From Sipunculus nudus (Eukaryota; Annelida; Sipuncula; Golfingiida; Sipunculidae): 64,000 bases of DNA. The DNA is taken from assembly GCA_026874595.1 (NCBI GenBank), contig CM049314.1, positions 1,945,318 to 2,009,317 of the forward strand. Direction: 5' to 3'. Below are positions 56,640-64,000 of this stretch, in pieces (within the stretch, counting starts at the first letter, position 1; each line of letters opens with the position of its first letter). The translations under genes were made by a program, and so were the position numbers. Below the pieces are notes generated by a model. It searched no databases and was not told the origin of the DNA. It was given only the letters and a program-made list of their open reading frames with translations.

Positions 56640-56956
56640 ACATAAACAGGCTCAGGTAAACTAGTGTCGGGGGTGCTAGTAGACATTATACATATACCGA
56701 CACAGGAAAACTAGTGTTCCGGGTGTGCTAGTAGACATTATTTTATATATAACGGCTCAGGGAAACTAGTGTGTCTTGGATACTAGTAGACATTATACAT
56801 ATACCGATACAGGTAAACTAGTGTGTCGGTGTGCTAGTAGACATTATAAATTTACCGGTAGGTAAAATAGTGTGCAGGGGTGCTGGCAGACATTATTCAT
56901 ATATGGGTACAGGTAAACTAGTGTGTCGGGGGTGCCAGTAGAAACTATACATATAC
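56640..56956. repeat. Degenerating right edge of the satellite array
   Basis: The last six or so monomers carry many more changes than any interior stretch. Examples are TTTTATATATAACGG, a shortened CCGGTAGGTAAAATAG, CATTATTCATATATGGG and GAAACTATACATATAC. Monomer identity stops at about 56,956, where TTTATCTCATTCTCGG begins. Higher divergence at an array edge is what unequal exchange predicts, because edge units are homogenised least. Confidence 0.85.
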
Positions 56957-58038
56957 TTTATCTCATTCTCGGAATATCGTATTTTCTTCACTTCTACCAA
57001 ATATTATGAAATATATATTTACATAATACAAAACTTTTTTTTCTCAATTTCAGGATCATATTATTAATAACTTGTATTTGATTTTAACATGAAGGACAAC
57101 CATGTGCGGATATTAACTCATGTACAATAATGACAACCCTGTGAAGAAATTACCTTATGTACTTTTCGAAATAGTTTTGATATGATATGCATAAAAGAAG
57201 ATTGTTGACGAAAACATGAGGAAATTCTGAACTGATCGACGGAAACATATTGAAATTTTTAAACTTATTTGTGTCAATCCCGTAAAAAGGGTACTACAAG
57301 AAAGAGGCACATTAATGATTTTATTCCATTGTGGCACATTCCTATATCGCCGGCTAGATTGGTTTATGAATTATTTGGTAGGGGGCGCTTTGTTACAGAG
57401 CCTGGTGTACATGTGTCGGTCACGTGTGACATTATGTTTAACACAAGAAATATGGATCACAACTACACACATCTAGTATGCAAATATTTTCTTTTTATTT
57501 TGAGACAAAGTTTTATATCTATTGACTGGAGAGGCTTTTAAAGTCTTCTTCTTTCATTCTGCAGGAAACATGTTTAGTTTAAATATGTATGGATATTGAC
57601 TTTTCACCACGACTTGCACGTTAACGGAAGGGAATGGGCGTCACGGCTTAAAGTGGGAGGCACGACGGAATGAAAAGACTTCCTTAATCTTTAATTACAG
57701 TCAATAATTCTTATATGTTATTAGAGCACAGAGCTGACGATTATATAAGGCCACCGGCGTTTAATCTATAGCTGCACTCTTAATCATAAAAAAACATCCA
57801 TTTGTTTTTTTTTTCTATTTTTTGTTGGGTATCTGACTACATAAAAAGGTCGCAATAATGATCACTGACAACAATTAAAATGGATAAAAGAAACAAAATG
57901 TATAATATCTAATACTTGCGAAAATATTGTGTGCAAAAAGACTGGTTCAATAATAGCAAGCAAATGTATTAACTATATATCTGCATTCTAATAAATGCAA
58001 GCCCCCGCCATTCACTTATTCGGTCTATATTCCCAGGT
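56957..58038. other. Single-copy AT-rich flank, no gene recognised
   Basis: Unique AT-rich DNA lies between the array and the 33-bp minisatellite. It has homopolymer T runs near 57,033 and 57,806. An open frame of about 90 codons at 57,269-57,541 on the plus strand lacks an ATG start and shows no recognisable motif. Nothing else is supportable here. Confidence 0.6.
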
Positions 58039-58160
58039 AAATTCCATGATGACGTGACTGTATATTTGTGTAAATTCCATGATGACGTGACTGTATATTT
58101 GTGTAAATTCCATGATGACGTGACTGTATATTTGGGTATATTCCCTGATGACGTTCCTTG
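58039..58160. repeat. 33-bp minisatellite with a TGACGT core per copy
   Basis: There are three near-perfect 33-bp copies starting at 58039, 58072 and 58105, then a degenerate fourth from 58138. Each contains TGATGACGT; the TGACGT cores lie at 58050-58055, 58083-58088, 58116-58121 and 58149-58154, exactly 33 bp apart, and the first three read TGACGTGAC. The length is a multiple of three, so the minus strand stays open through it (57,969-58,208, 79 codons with an 11-residue repeat). I treat that frame as a by-product. Confidence 0.9.
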
Positions 58161-59361
58161 AACCGGATCATGTGCTGGATCCACATCAAAATCTAATCGA
58201 TTCTTCATTGGCCCATTTCCGAAAATCCCTTAAAATGTTATGAGAATCCGTTAATGATTGTGTGAGGTTGTTGTGATCAAACACACAGAATCACACACAC
58301 ACGAACGGGAATGAAAGCACATGTGCTTCATGGGGAAACAGGTAAACAAAGTGTAATACATGTGGTAATCTAAGTGCCTTACTTTATGTCGGATACCGCT
58401 TATATTTAATCAGGAGTATCATAACCTTCCGCAATATTACCCATTTATGTAAAAGAAAACTTATAGAGATATACATGAAAAGGGACAAGCCAAGAAATAT
58501 ACCAATAATAATTACACTGTTAAATATAAGGTTCTTAATATATCGATGCTCTTCGACCAACGACAAATAAAACTAATTATGGAGAGTAATAAGAGTTTGT
58601 TCAAATATTGTTTACTTTTAATGACCAAAGAATATGCAAGGCCATTGAGACGAGCAAAATCAAAACTAAAAAAAGCAATAAAAAAGACATTAAATCAGGA
58701 CCTCGCCAATTCTGGACTTTCCATATAAATCATAATTATACATTTGAAGATCCATTGCTATTAGGGATTCAGTCCCATATATGTCCATTAATTTCCTACC
58801 ACCGATAGGTAGTTGTGGGCGAGGCTTACAGGGGTTTATGAATTTATATAAATATGTATGTCGAGATGTATACGTCGGCTAGAAATTCTTTTTTTTTTCT
58901 ACCTGTTAATTGAATAATGAACAAGCCTGCAAGTGTTTTAGGCCGAAATTATAACTGCCAATCAAATCGAACGAACACTCACAGTCTGTACAAGAACACA
59001 TGTACACAACGGGACAGGTTTATATCGATCTATTTGATTGGTCAAAGTCCCGATACCCTCCAGGCAATGTTAAACATCTAGAACTAGAACCAGACGTGCT
59101 CTGGCCGCCGCGTAAAACAAGTTTAAACGAGTCATTTGTTAGGTTCAATTGCCCTATGCTTTATTCATGAAATGGAAACCAGAGTGGCTCGCAGAATCAA
59201 GGTCTGTGATATCATTGCTACCACAGGACGGGTTGTATGAAATGTTTATATTTGACCTTGAACTAAATTTCAAGGTTGTGATCTATTTAGCATATATTTG
59301 CTCATGGGTTATAATCGGTCAACATTTTTTGACGCGGATTGCTTTTATGCACAACATGTCC
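58161..59361. other. Single-copy AT-rich intergenic DNA
   Basis: No gene is recognised. The stretch holds a short CA-rich run near 58,290, an A-rich stretch near 58,660-58,690 and a T-run near 58,890. Open frames of 60-73 codons on both strands have no domain, signal peptide or splice context that I can identify. Confidence 0.55.
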
Positions 59362-59367
59362 CATGTA

Positions 59368-59462
59368 TGACGTTTCGTGACGTTTTAGGCTGCTGATTGG
59401 TTGCTGGCTGTCATAAATATTCTAAAATAAATCATCTGGCAATAGTTGAGTTGGAGACGCCA
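59368..59462 (+). promoter_or_regulatory. Promoter-like cluster: paired TGACGT, inverted CCAAT, AT-rich box
   Basis: Two TGACGTTT elements (CRE/ATF-type half-sites) start at 59368 and 59378, exactly 10 bp apart. ATTGG, an inverted CCAAT box, follows at 59396-59400, and then AT-rich CATAAATATTC from 59412. An ATG at 59462 in the context GACGCCATGTC opens a 55-codon frame ending at 59629. Within it, TTCCCTTTACAG ending at 59584 resembles a splice acceptor, so a small spliced first exon is conceivable. No product is recognised. The pattern is suggestive only; such motifs arise by chance. Confidence 0.25.
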
Positions 59463-59629
59463 TGTCACCTGCCTACAGACCGTGTAGAACCATGAAGGTT
59501 GTAACAGTTAAAGGTTTTTTTATGATGTTGTTTCATGAAGTTTTTATCTTAAATTATATCTTTACAACCATATTCCCTTTACAGAATATTCGCAAAAATT
59601 GGTTAACTCCTTGTTCGTTCTTTATGTAG

Positions 59630-60041
59630 CAGTTGTCTAGTTGAACAAATGGCTTGCCCTAGACAAGGTCGATTTCGTTAAAGAAGTTGTTGCACTCACA
59701 ACAGTGTCGTGCATTCGTTTAATTGTTTAGACATAATACACGGTATAACTATAACTATATATATCAATAAAACAGATTCACAAAAATTAATCCAAGTTAG
59801 GGACGAAGTCAGCAAGTAGGCACATGGATATTTCCTTTGGAAATCTGAAGGTTTAATAAGTCAAAATTACTTTCTACATAGCCACAAAACCTACGCAATA
59901 AATATAAGCATAAAAATATGATTTCTTTTGACAACTCTCATTTGTCGTTTCAAATCAAATACTGGTGGTTATGTATCAAGGAGTCAGAAAAGAAATAAAT
60001 AGTTTTTGGTCGTTTCAAGGCGGTCGCGTCTGTCCGATGCA
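59630..60041 (-). terminator. 3' flank of the lectin gene with a candidate poly(A) signal
   Basis: Downstream of the stop codon of the minus-strand lectin gene there is no AATAAA on that strand nearby. The closest common variant is ATTAAA, read on the minus strand at 59857-59852, about 185 bases past the stop. The next perfect AATAAA on that strand is near 59,160-59,165. The assignment is weak; the rest of this stretch shows nothing else. Confidence 0.3.
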
Positions 60042-60187
60042 TCAAGGTGTATCTCTTTCACAGAGGAATTTCATCGGGTAAATACAATTTTGATCGATCC
60101 ATTTGAAACCACAGCCGGTGTATATTAAACCGCAGTCATCGTCTTGATGATCATTGACGTAACTGCCACACCAGTGCTGAAACCCGC
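60042..60187 (-). CDS. Exon 5: C-terminal lectin-like segment and stop
   Basis: It completes codon 225 (Ser), then encodes residues 226-272 and a TGA at 60044-60042. The acceptor is TTTATTTCAG. Five cysteines appear (231, 243, 250, 259, 267). C243, C259 and C267 fit the conserved second, third and fourth lectin cysteines; C231 and C250 may form an additional bond. Where EPN or QPD is expected after W230, the sequence reads CGSYVNDH. The WND position reads WID (254-256). Confidence 0.9.
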
Positions 60188-62255
60188 CTGAAATAAAGGT
60201 TAACCCGATTACGGTAACGTTACGGCATTCGATTGTACATTAGTCGTATTTCCCTCTACTGAAATTTTTAGTTAGGCAATTCTAACGTTTGGCAATTTTA
60301 CAAATAATTGCTTATTTAAGATATAAGGGACCTATGGGTCTGGATGCTCAGCTGAATTTGCTTGTAACATTAATTCATCAATCCTGGCATATATACGAAA
60401 ACATTATTTTTTATGCTGGTACACTTGTAAATCCTTATGCTGCCGTCATTTGGTTTTTATTCTTATTAAGTCAGTCCTGCATGTATGGTCTCCTTTCTCT
60501 AAGTTCCAAGTACATGTGTTGTTGCTTGGGCACCAACACTGATTATACATGCTGAGGCGTATGAATAATGAAAACATGTTTGGATCAATGTTTTCAATAT
60601 TCAAAATGAATCATAAATTTGTACGTATATAAAAATTAGCAGAAAGTATGTTGATTCAGAATGATCAGATATTGAAAGGTAGACATGGCGATGGAAAGAC
60701 AGAGCTGACGACTGTATGTCTCATTTTGCTGAGGCAGGGAAATAAAAAATGCGTGTTTGCATAAGATCCTATTTTTTATCATATGTCTGAAAATACAAAG
60801 ATTTATCAGAATAATAAGTTGCATCATGATTCATACTTTATTTAGCTCATTTAATGTCTAAATTATGCTTACACAAATATATAATCATTTTTTTATTATT
60901 GAATTTTTAAACTAAATTCAAAAGGTTACTCAGCTGACCACGCAATCTATCACGTGGTCAAACGTGGGTAACACCCTAAGGGGTCAGGTGTTACAACATC
61001 TTTCACTGCAACTATACATAAATAATCACTGGTATCCTTAGATTTGATGCCCTCCTTCCTGAATTAGTCTTAACTTTGTAATGTTCATAAAGGCGCTTTT
61101 AATGCCAAATTTTAGGTAAAAAAACGTATCAAACTAGTTTATCATATTGTGGAACCCAAAATTTGTACTTCTGTAATATAAAAGCATTGTGCCTATATTA
61201 ATACTTCATAATACAAGTAAATAGAAACTTCATAATAAACAGAACATATTCCTGTAATATATATATATATATTCACGTGACCTACTGGTGACGTCGATCC
61301 CTGCCGCTCCGTCTCTGACCCATTCCCAGTTGCCTGGACTTGCTTCATGCAGCGACACCCAGAGACCATCCGTGGCAATAGATCCAAAATATTCTGTAAT
61401 GAGTAAACATTAACATGACATACCTATAAATAATTTTATTTCAATCAAAAGGTCCTAACAAGGACAATAACAACAAGGGATTGAACAATCGAAACTTTAA
61501 AAATGCAGTTGTAATTGTAATGTTGATGTTTAATAAAATTTCCTCGCGCTCTCCCTCTCACGCTGTCTCCTTCAAAATGTATATTCCCACTATGTATGCT
61601 ATCTCTTCAAAAATATATATATCTGATGAGAACACTTTTAACATTAGAAATTAGAATTTTATTCGTCTGTGTACCTACCTGGATGCGCTTTGAAGTAATT
61701 TTCAACAAAATCATTTTCGGCGAGAGTTTCTATAATGGCCAGGTTACCACCCTCGGCCACACAGTAGGCCTGCGCATCGTCCCAGTTGTGTTGTAGAGGG
61801 TCTCCTGTGCCGCAGTCACCCGGGATTTTGTAGTATTTTCCTTGGAATTCCGTGTACTGCTGCATAACACACTGGAAATTTAGCAAAATGATGTATATTA
61901 TTAATTCCTTTAAAAAAATTTAAAAGACACAGAAATATTTTTTATGAATCCAGTTTTTAAAAGTACGTAACATTTTACAGGAAACAATCAAGAAAAGATA
62001 GACACATATATGTCAATATTATCATCCCTCTGTTATTTAGAGAAATATATTGATACATATTGATATATTGTAAATGAAATGAAATATATTAATAACCAGA
62101 ATTATAAACTTTGGTTCTATTTCTAAATTATTACATATCTTAAACTGGTTTAGAATTTACCTATACTGAAAACAATATACCTTGTAATTAAAACCTAACT
62201 TTATACTTCATTGTTATATATTTGGATGGTGTCACACAAACAATAAAAGGTAGGT

Positions 62256-62301
<46 letters not shown>

Positions 62302-63299
62302 GCAAATAGAGGAATCAAATTTTTTCCGACATTTTTACTTCTATGTAGTTACGTGCAACGAGTTGCACTCATATATTCATATATATATATATATTATAAA
62401 GTTTTCACAAATTTGATTACCCTCCCACACCCATCCATGAAGATATATTGACGCCACCGGGCTTACCGGAGTAGATGTTGATTTTGGCGCTGGCTGTGTA
62501 GATGCTGATACTGTAGCATCGCTCTGTTTTAAAATAAAACATGCTACTTGCTATTAAAAATAGAAAAGAGAATCTCCCAGCTTAAGGAATTTAAAATCAT
62601 CATTACTCTTATAAATTTTATTCAGCGTATATCTTTTAAGATCGATTTGATTTGAGGTCTATGCGATCCTTATCATGATAAATTCCTTTAAATTAATTCA
62701 TTTTTAAGATGTAACACAAACAAGCAATATCCTTTGATGACAGCAGAAGGCATAGAGAAAACTTTGTATTTGTCCTCTACAGTGAACTTCTAAATTTTTA
62801 AAACATAAACTTAAATTTTGCTCGTCTCAACGTTAACCTTTTACTATAACCCTACCTTTTTCTTAATTTTAAAATTATGAACATCAAGTCGTCCCCTTGA
62901 AATATTGCTTTTGTTTTCTTAAGACAGTCATACAGACAAACTAATATAAAAAATTACAACAATTACTCAGAATTGTTTACTGACCACTGCGAAGTAAGTA
63001 CATTTCCCAGCACTGTTTCCTATCACGCTCAGGTCTTCGACAGTCTCAGTCAGCAGCTGACAGGTGTAGGTGGAGCCCGGGGCCAGTCCTGCGGCCGAGT
63101 AGCCGACCGTCCGACAGCCAGTCTCAGCAGCGCATTCGATTCCACATTGAATCAGGCTTTCCGCTTTAACTCTCTTTGCGCTGTTATTTAAACCACAGTC
63201 GCGGTTCTCATACACCTTCTTATAAACCTGAACAAAGGTTGTGCCAAACGCGCACATAGGAAGGAATGATACAATGCCAATTATGTTTACCAGACCCAT
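60042..63299 (-). CDS. Secreted PAN/apple-like plus C-type lectin-like protein, five exons
   Basis: The model joins 63299-62985, 62523-62467, 61871-61679, 61393-61286 and 60187-60042 on the minus strand, giving 819 nt and 272 residues. Junction phases are 0, 0, 1 and 1 and all agree. Residues 1-19 are a hydrophobic signal peptide. Residues about 26-105 hold six cysteines (35, 52, 56, 62, 80, 100), as in PAN/apple domains. Residues 106-124 are a Ser/Thr/Pro linker. Residues about 133-270 are a C-type lectin-like domain with WDDAQAYC (154-161), GGNLA (165-169), LWVSL (199-203), NWEWVRDG (210-217), DCG (242-244), KWIDQNC (253-259) and FLCER (265-269). The EPN/QPD sugar-specificity motif is not recognisable, so calcium-dependent sugar binding is doubtful. 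It is probably an extracellular recognition or matrix protein; the ligand is unknown. The ATG has a strong context (AAAATGG). Confidence 0.88.
60188..61285 (-). other. Intron 4 of the lectin gene (1,098 bp)
   Basis: It is bounded by GTAGGT and TTTCAG on the minus strand. It contains the paired hairpins near 60.93-60.99 kb and an (AT)8 run at 61257-61272 close to the donor. An 88-codon plus-strand frame at 60,289-60,555 lacks an ATG at its first codon and has no recognisable motif. Confidence 0.8.
60935..60994. repeat. Two adjacent hairpins in intron 4
   Basis: TGACCACG (60935-60942) pairs with CGTGGTCA (60953-60960) over a 10-base loop. Seven bases on, GTAACACC (60968-60975) pairs with GGTGTTAC (60987-60994) over an 11-base spacer. 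A further GTTAC near 60925 could pair with GTAAC of the second stem, giving alternative folding. It may be the end of a foldback or MITE-type element; no matching distal end was found. Confidence 0.6.
61286..61393 (-). CDS. Exon 4: central C-type lectin-like strand region
   Basis: It encodes the rest of codon 189, residues 190-224, and the first base of codon 225. The acceptor is CATTACAG and the donor CCA|GTAGGT. DGLWVSLHEASPGNWEWVRD corresponds to the family's WIGL segment and the following W-x-W strand. There is no cysteine, as expected here. A (TA)n tract begins 14 bases inside the following intron. Confidence 0.87.
61394..61678 (-). other. Intron 3 of the lectin gene (285 bp)
   Basis: It is bounded by GTAGGT and TTACAG on the minus strand and interrupts codon 189 in phase 1. 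It contains a short CT-rich tract near 61,540-61,570 and nothing else recognisable. Confidence 0.8.
61679..61871 (-). CDS. Exon 3: N-terminal half of the C-type lectin-like domain
   Basis: It encodes residues 125-188 plus the first base of codon 189. The acceptor AAATTTCCAG and donor CAG|GTAGGT are both strong. YYKIPGDCG and HNWDDAQAYCVAEGGNLAII match the first strand and first helix of C-type lectin-like domains; C161 is the expected first conserved cysteine, with C144 as the extra N-terminal cysteine of long-form domains. Confidence 0.9.
61872..62466 (-). other. Intron 2 of the lectin gene (595 bp)
   Basis: It is bounded by GTAAGC and TTCCAG. It carries two (TA)n tracts and a short perfect inverted repeat, GTGCAAC-GA-GTTGCAC, at 62353-62368. 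Confidence 0.8.
62258..62297. repeat. (TA)20 microsatellite
   Basis: This is 40 bp of uninterrupted TA dinucleotides in intron 2. A second AT-rich run lies at 62371-62395. Confidence 0.97.
62467..62523 (-). CDS. Exon 2: 19-residue Ser/Thr/Pro linker
   Basis: This is a 57-nt exon between acceptor AAAACAG and donor CCG|GTAAGC, phase 0 on both sides. It encodes SDATVSASTQPAPKSTSTP, a low-complexity linker of the kind that is often O-glycosylated between extracellular domains. A different frame (RCYSISIYTASA...) is also open, but it would end in phase 1 and clash with exon 3. The exon is symmetrical and could be skipped without a frameshift. Confidence 0.75.
62524..62984 (-). other. Intron 1 of the lectin gene (461 bp)
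   Basis: It is bounded by GTCAGT, a slightly unusual donor with C at +3, and AAACAG. It is AT-rich with no repeat or open frame of note. It separates the PAN/apple exon from the linker exon in phase 0. Confidence 0.7.
62985..63299 (-). CDS. Exon 1: signal peptide and PAN/apple-like domain
   Basis: It encodes residues 1-105. The start has A at -3 and G at +4. The hydrophobic segment VNIIGIVSFLPMCAFG ends near residue 19. The pattern SLIQCGIECAAETGCRTVGY is typical of PAN/apple folds, followed by CQLL and GKCTYFAV. N38-N39-S40 is an N-glycosylation sequon. I chose the donor GTG|GTCAGT (phase 0) over TCA|GTAAAC (phase 1), because only phase 0 gives a frame that carries through exon 2 into exon 3. 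Confidence 0.87.
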
Positions 63300-63884
63300 T
63301 TTCCTTTTCCTACGTTTTAATTGTGCTAAGCATGCGAAAAGCTCACAGATATTTCGTATCTTATTGTGGCTGGCGGCAGATGATGTCTGTGGGAACGAAC
63401 CCTGGAGCGGCTAAGGAACTTTAATGCAAGCAAAAGTCTTTCTGCTTCGAGGGTCTGTTGTAAGAGCCCGGAAGTCTTCGTTATTAGCGCTAATGCACAG
63501 TACATTGTGTTTTTATGTATGAAAATGCCGAAAAAAACATATCCCTTTAGCGAAAGTCACGAAAAAATTGAGTGATTTCCTGTTTAACTTGTCCCGTGGT
63601 TTTATAGGGGTCTCGAAGACGTGGAGAGCCAGTGAAACTGTGAAAGTATCCCCTTAACTGTATAGTTTATAGTCAATCTTTCAATGGGGGTCAATGGGAT
63701 GGTCTATTTTTGCTTTATGGTATTCTCTCATACTATACCCATCTACATCAAGAAACAAGTGGTTGATGTCTGGGCTTTGTCAGCATGTCTTAGAGTGGTG
63801 TGTTTGCAGTCTTCTTGTCGTCTCTCATTTCATATGCATATGGAAAATTACAGAGGTTCTTGGATACTTGTAAAGTAAAGTTCA

Positions 63885-63920
<36 letters not shown>

Positions 63921-64000
63921 TCAGTAAAAAATACTTGGTAATCCCCAAAAATGGCTACGCAAAGACACGTCCATTGCACATGCGCAATCATGGTTGATGT
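63300..64000 (-). promoter_or_regulatory. Upstream region of the lectin gene with TATA candidate
   Basis: On the minus strand, TATAAAA lies at 63606-63600, about 300 bases above the ATG. A weaker CTATAAAC lies near 63672-63665. Further up are a (TC)n tract (63887-63917) and a near-palindrome TTGCACATGCGCAA (63974-63987), one base off the NRF-1 type TGCGCATGCGCA. Plus-strand frames of 64-65 codons here overlap the microsatellite and are not convincing. Which element acts as the promoter cannot be told from sequence. Confidence 0.3.
63887..63917. repeat. (TC)15 microsatellite
   Basis: This is an uninterrupted TC run, reading (GA)n on the strand of the lectin gene, about 590 bases upstream of its start codon. 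Confidence 0.95.

Larger units (their letters stand above)
1..56956. repeat. Giant 51-52 bp tandem satellite array
   Basis: The whole stretch is a head-to-tail array of one monomer. Its landmarks in order are GTAGACATTA, TACATATACCGG, CTCAGGTAAACTAGTGTG and TCGGGGGTGCTA. Length is 52 bp with five Gs in the G-run and 51 bp with four. Length division gives about 1,100 copies; they were not counted one by one. Recurrent variants include a CCTGTACAGG type, a TTGCTATTAGAC...CATGTACCCGC type, a GTAGAAATTATACATAAACAGG type and a CTTGTAAACATT type. These recur in fixed orders over kilobases, which is higher-order structure. I saw no transposon, gene or other sequence interrupting the array. It is truncated by the left window edge and degenerates at the right edge. 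It could be pericentromeric, subtelomeric or an interstitial satellite; the sequence does not decide. Confidence 0.98.

Noticed and set aside
1-56956. CRISPR array
   Set aside because: Repeats of 51-52 bp are directly adjacent with no unique spacers, no cas genes are present, and the flank is a spliced eukaryotic gene.
1-56956. G-quadruplex-forming array from the repeated GGGGG
   Set aside because: G-runs are about 46 bases apart, far beyond usual quadruplex loop lengths; only intermolecular forms would be possible.
57269-57541. 90-codon plus-strand frame beside the array
   Set aside because: It has no ATG at its first codon, no recognisable motif, and sits in AT-rich sequence with no splice support.
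57969-58208. 79-codon minus-strand frame with an 11-residue repeat
   Set aside because: The repeat is just the 33-bp minisatellite read in an open frame. The flanks show no domain or signal peptide, though an ATG is present.
58546-58808. Lysine-rich 60-66 codon frames on the plus strand
   Set aside because: Composition reflects an A-rich stretch, two frames overlap each other, and neither shows a known motif.
60289-60555. 88-codon hydrophobic frame within intron 4
   Set aside because: It does not start with ATG, lies on the opposite strand inside a well-supported intron, and resembles no family I recognise.
61193-61387. 64-codon minus-strand frame over exon 4
   Set aside because: It is a shadow frame. 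The correct frame gives the lectin-like segment DGLWVSLHEASPGNWEWV and fits both neighbouring splice phases.
62973-63191. 72-codon plus-strand frame over exon 1
   Set aside because: It is antisense to the six-cysteine PAN/apple exon and has no independent support.
63684-63997. Two overlapping plus-strand frames at the right edge
   Set aside because: One runs through the (TC)n microsatellite, and neither has a recognisable motif or splice site. An exon continuing beyond the window cannot be excluded.

Overview
The window is eukaryotic, most likely from an invertebrate metazoan. A marine mollusc is my best guess, from the AT-rich introns, the dinucleotide microsatellites and a secreted PAN/apple plus C-type lectin gene; this is inference, not proof. 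No bacterial, phage, tRNA, rRNA or CRISPR feature was seen. Two unlike regions meet near base 56,957.

Region 1 (1-56,956) is one uninterrupted tandem array of a 51-52 bp monomer, roughly 1,100 copies by length division. It runs off the left edge of the window. The monomer reads, in order, GTAGACATTA, TACATATACCGG, CTCAGGTAAACTAGTGTG, TCGGGGGTGCTA. Variants are shared in long ordered strings, so the array is a mosaic of higher-order repeats and segmental duplications. These include a 3,359-bp unit made of 1,705- and 1,654-bp halves (20.7-30.7 kb), a 2,816-bp tandem duplication (16.1-21.8 kb), 722- and 720-bp duplications near each end, 1,883- and 2,710-bp offsets (41-48 kb), and dispersed 1.6-4.8 kb blocks copied about 17.3 and 25 kb away. 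Short open frames here are artefacts of the 51-bp monomer being a multiple of three.

Region 2 (56,957-64,000) is mostly single-copy. It holds a 33-bp minisatellite carrying a TGACGT core in every copy (58.0-58.2 kb), a promoter-like cluster near 59.4 kb, and one convincing protein gene on the minus strand (63,299 down to 60,042). That gene was assembled from five exons with matching splice phases. It encodes a 272-residue secreted protein: signal peptide, six-cysteine PAN/apple-like domain, Ser/Thr/Pro linker, and a C-type lectin-like domain without a recognisable EPN/QPD motif. Its introns hold (TA)n runs and a pair of adjacent hairpins. A possible TATA element, a (TC)n tract and an NRF-1-like palindrome lie upstream.

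Offsets and block edges were read by eye from marker monomers, so edges are accurate to about one monomer, while offsets at the quoted markers are exact.
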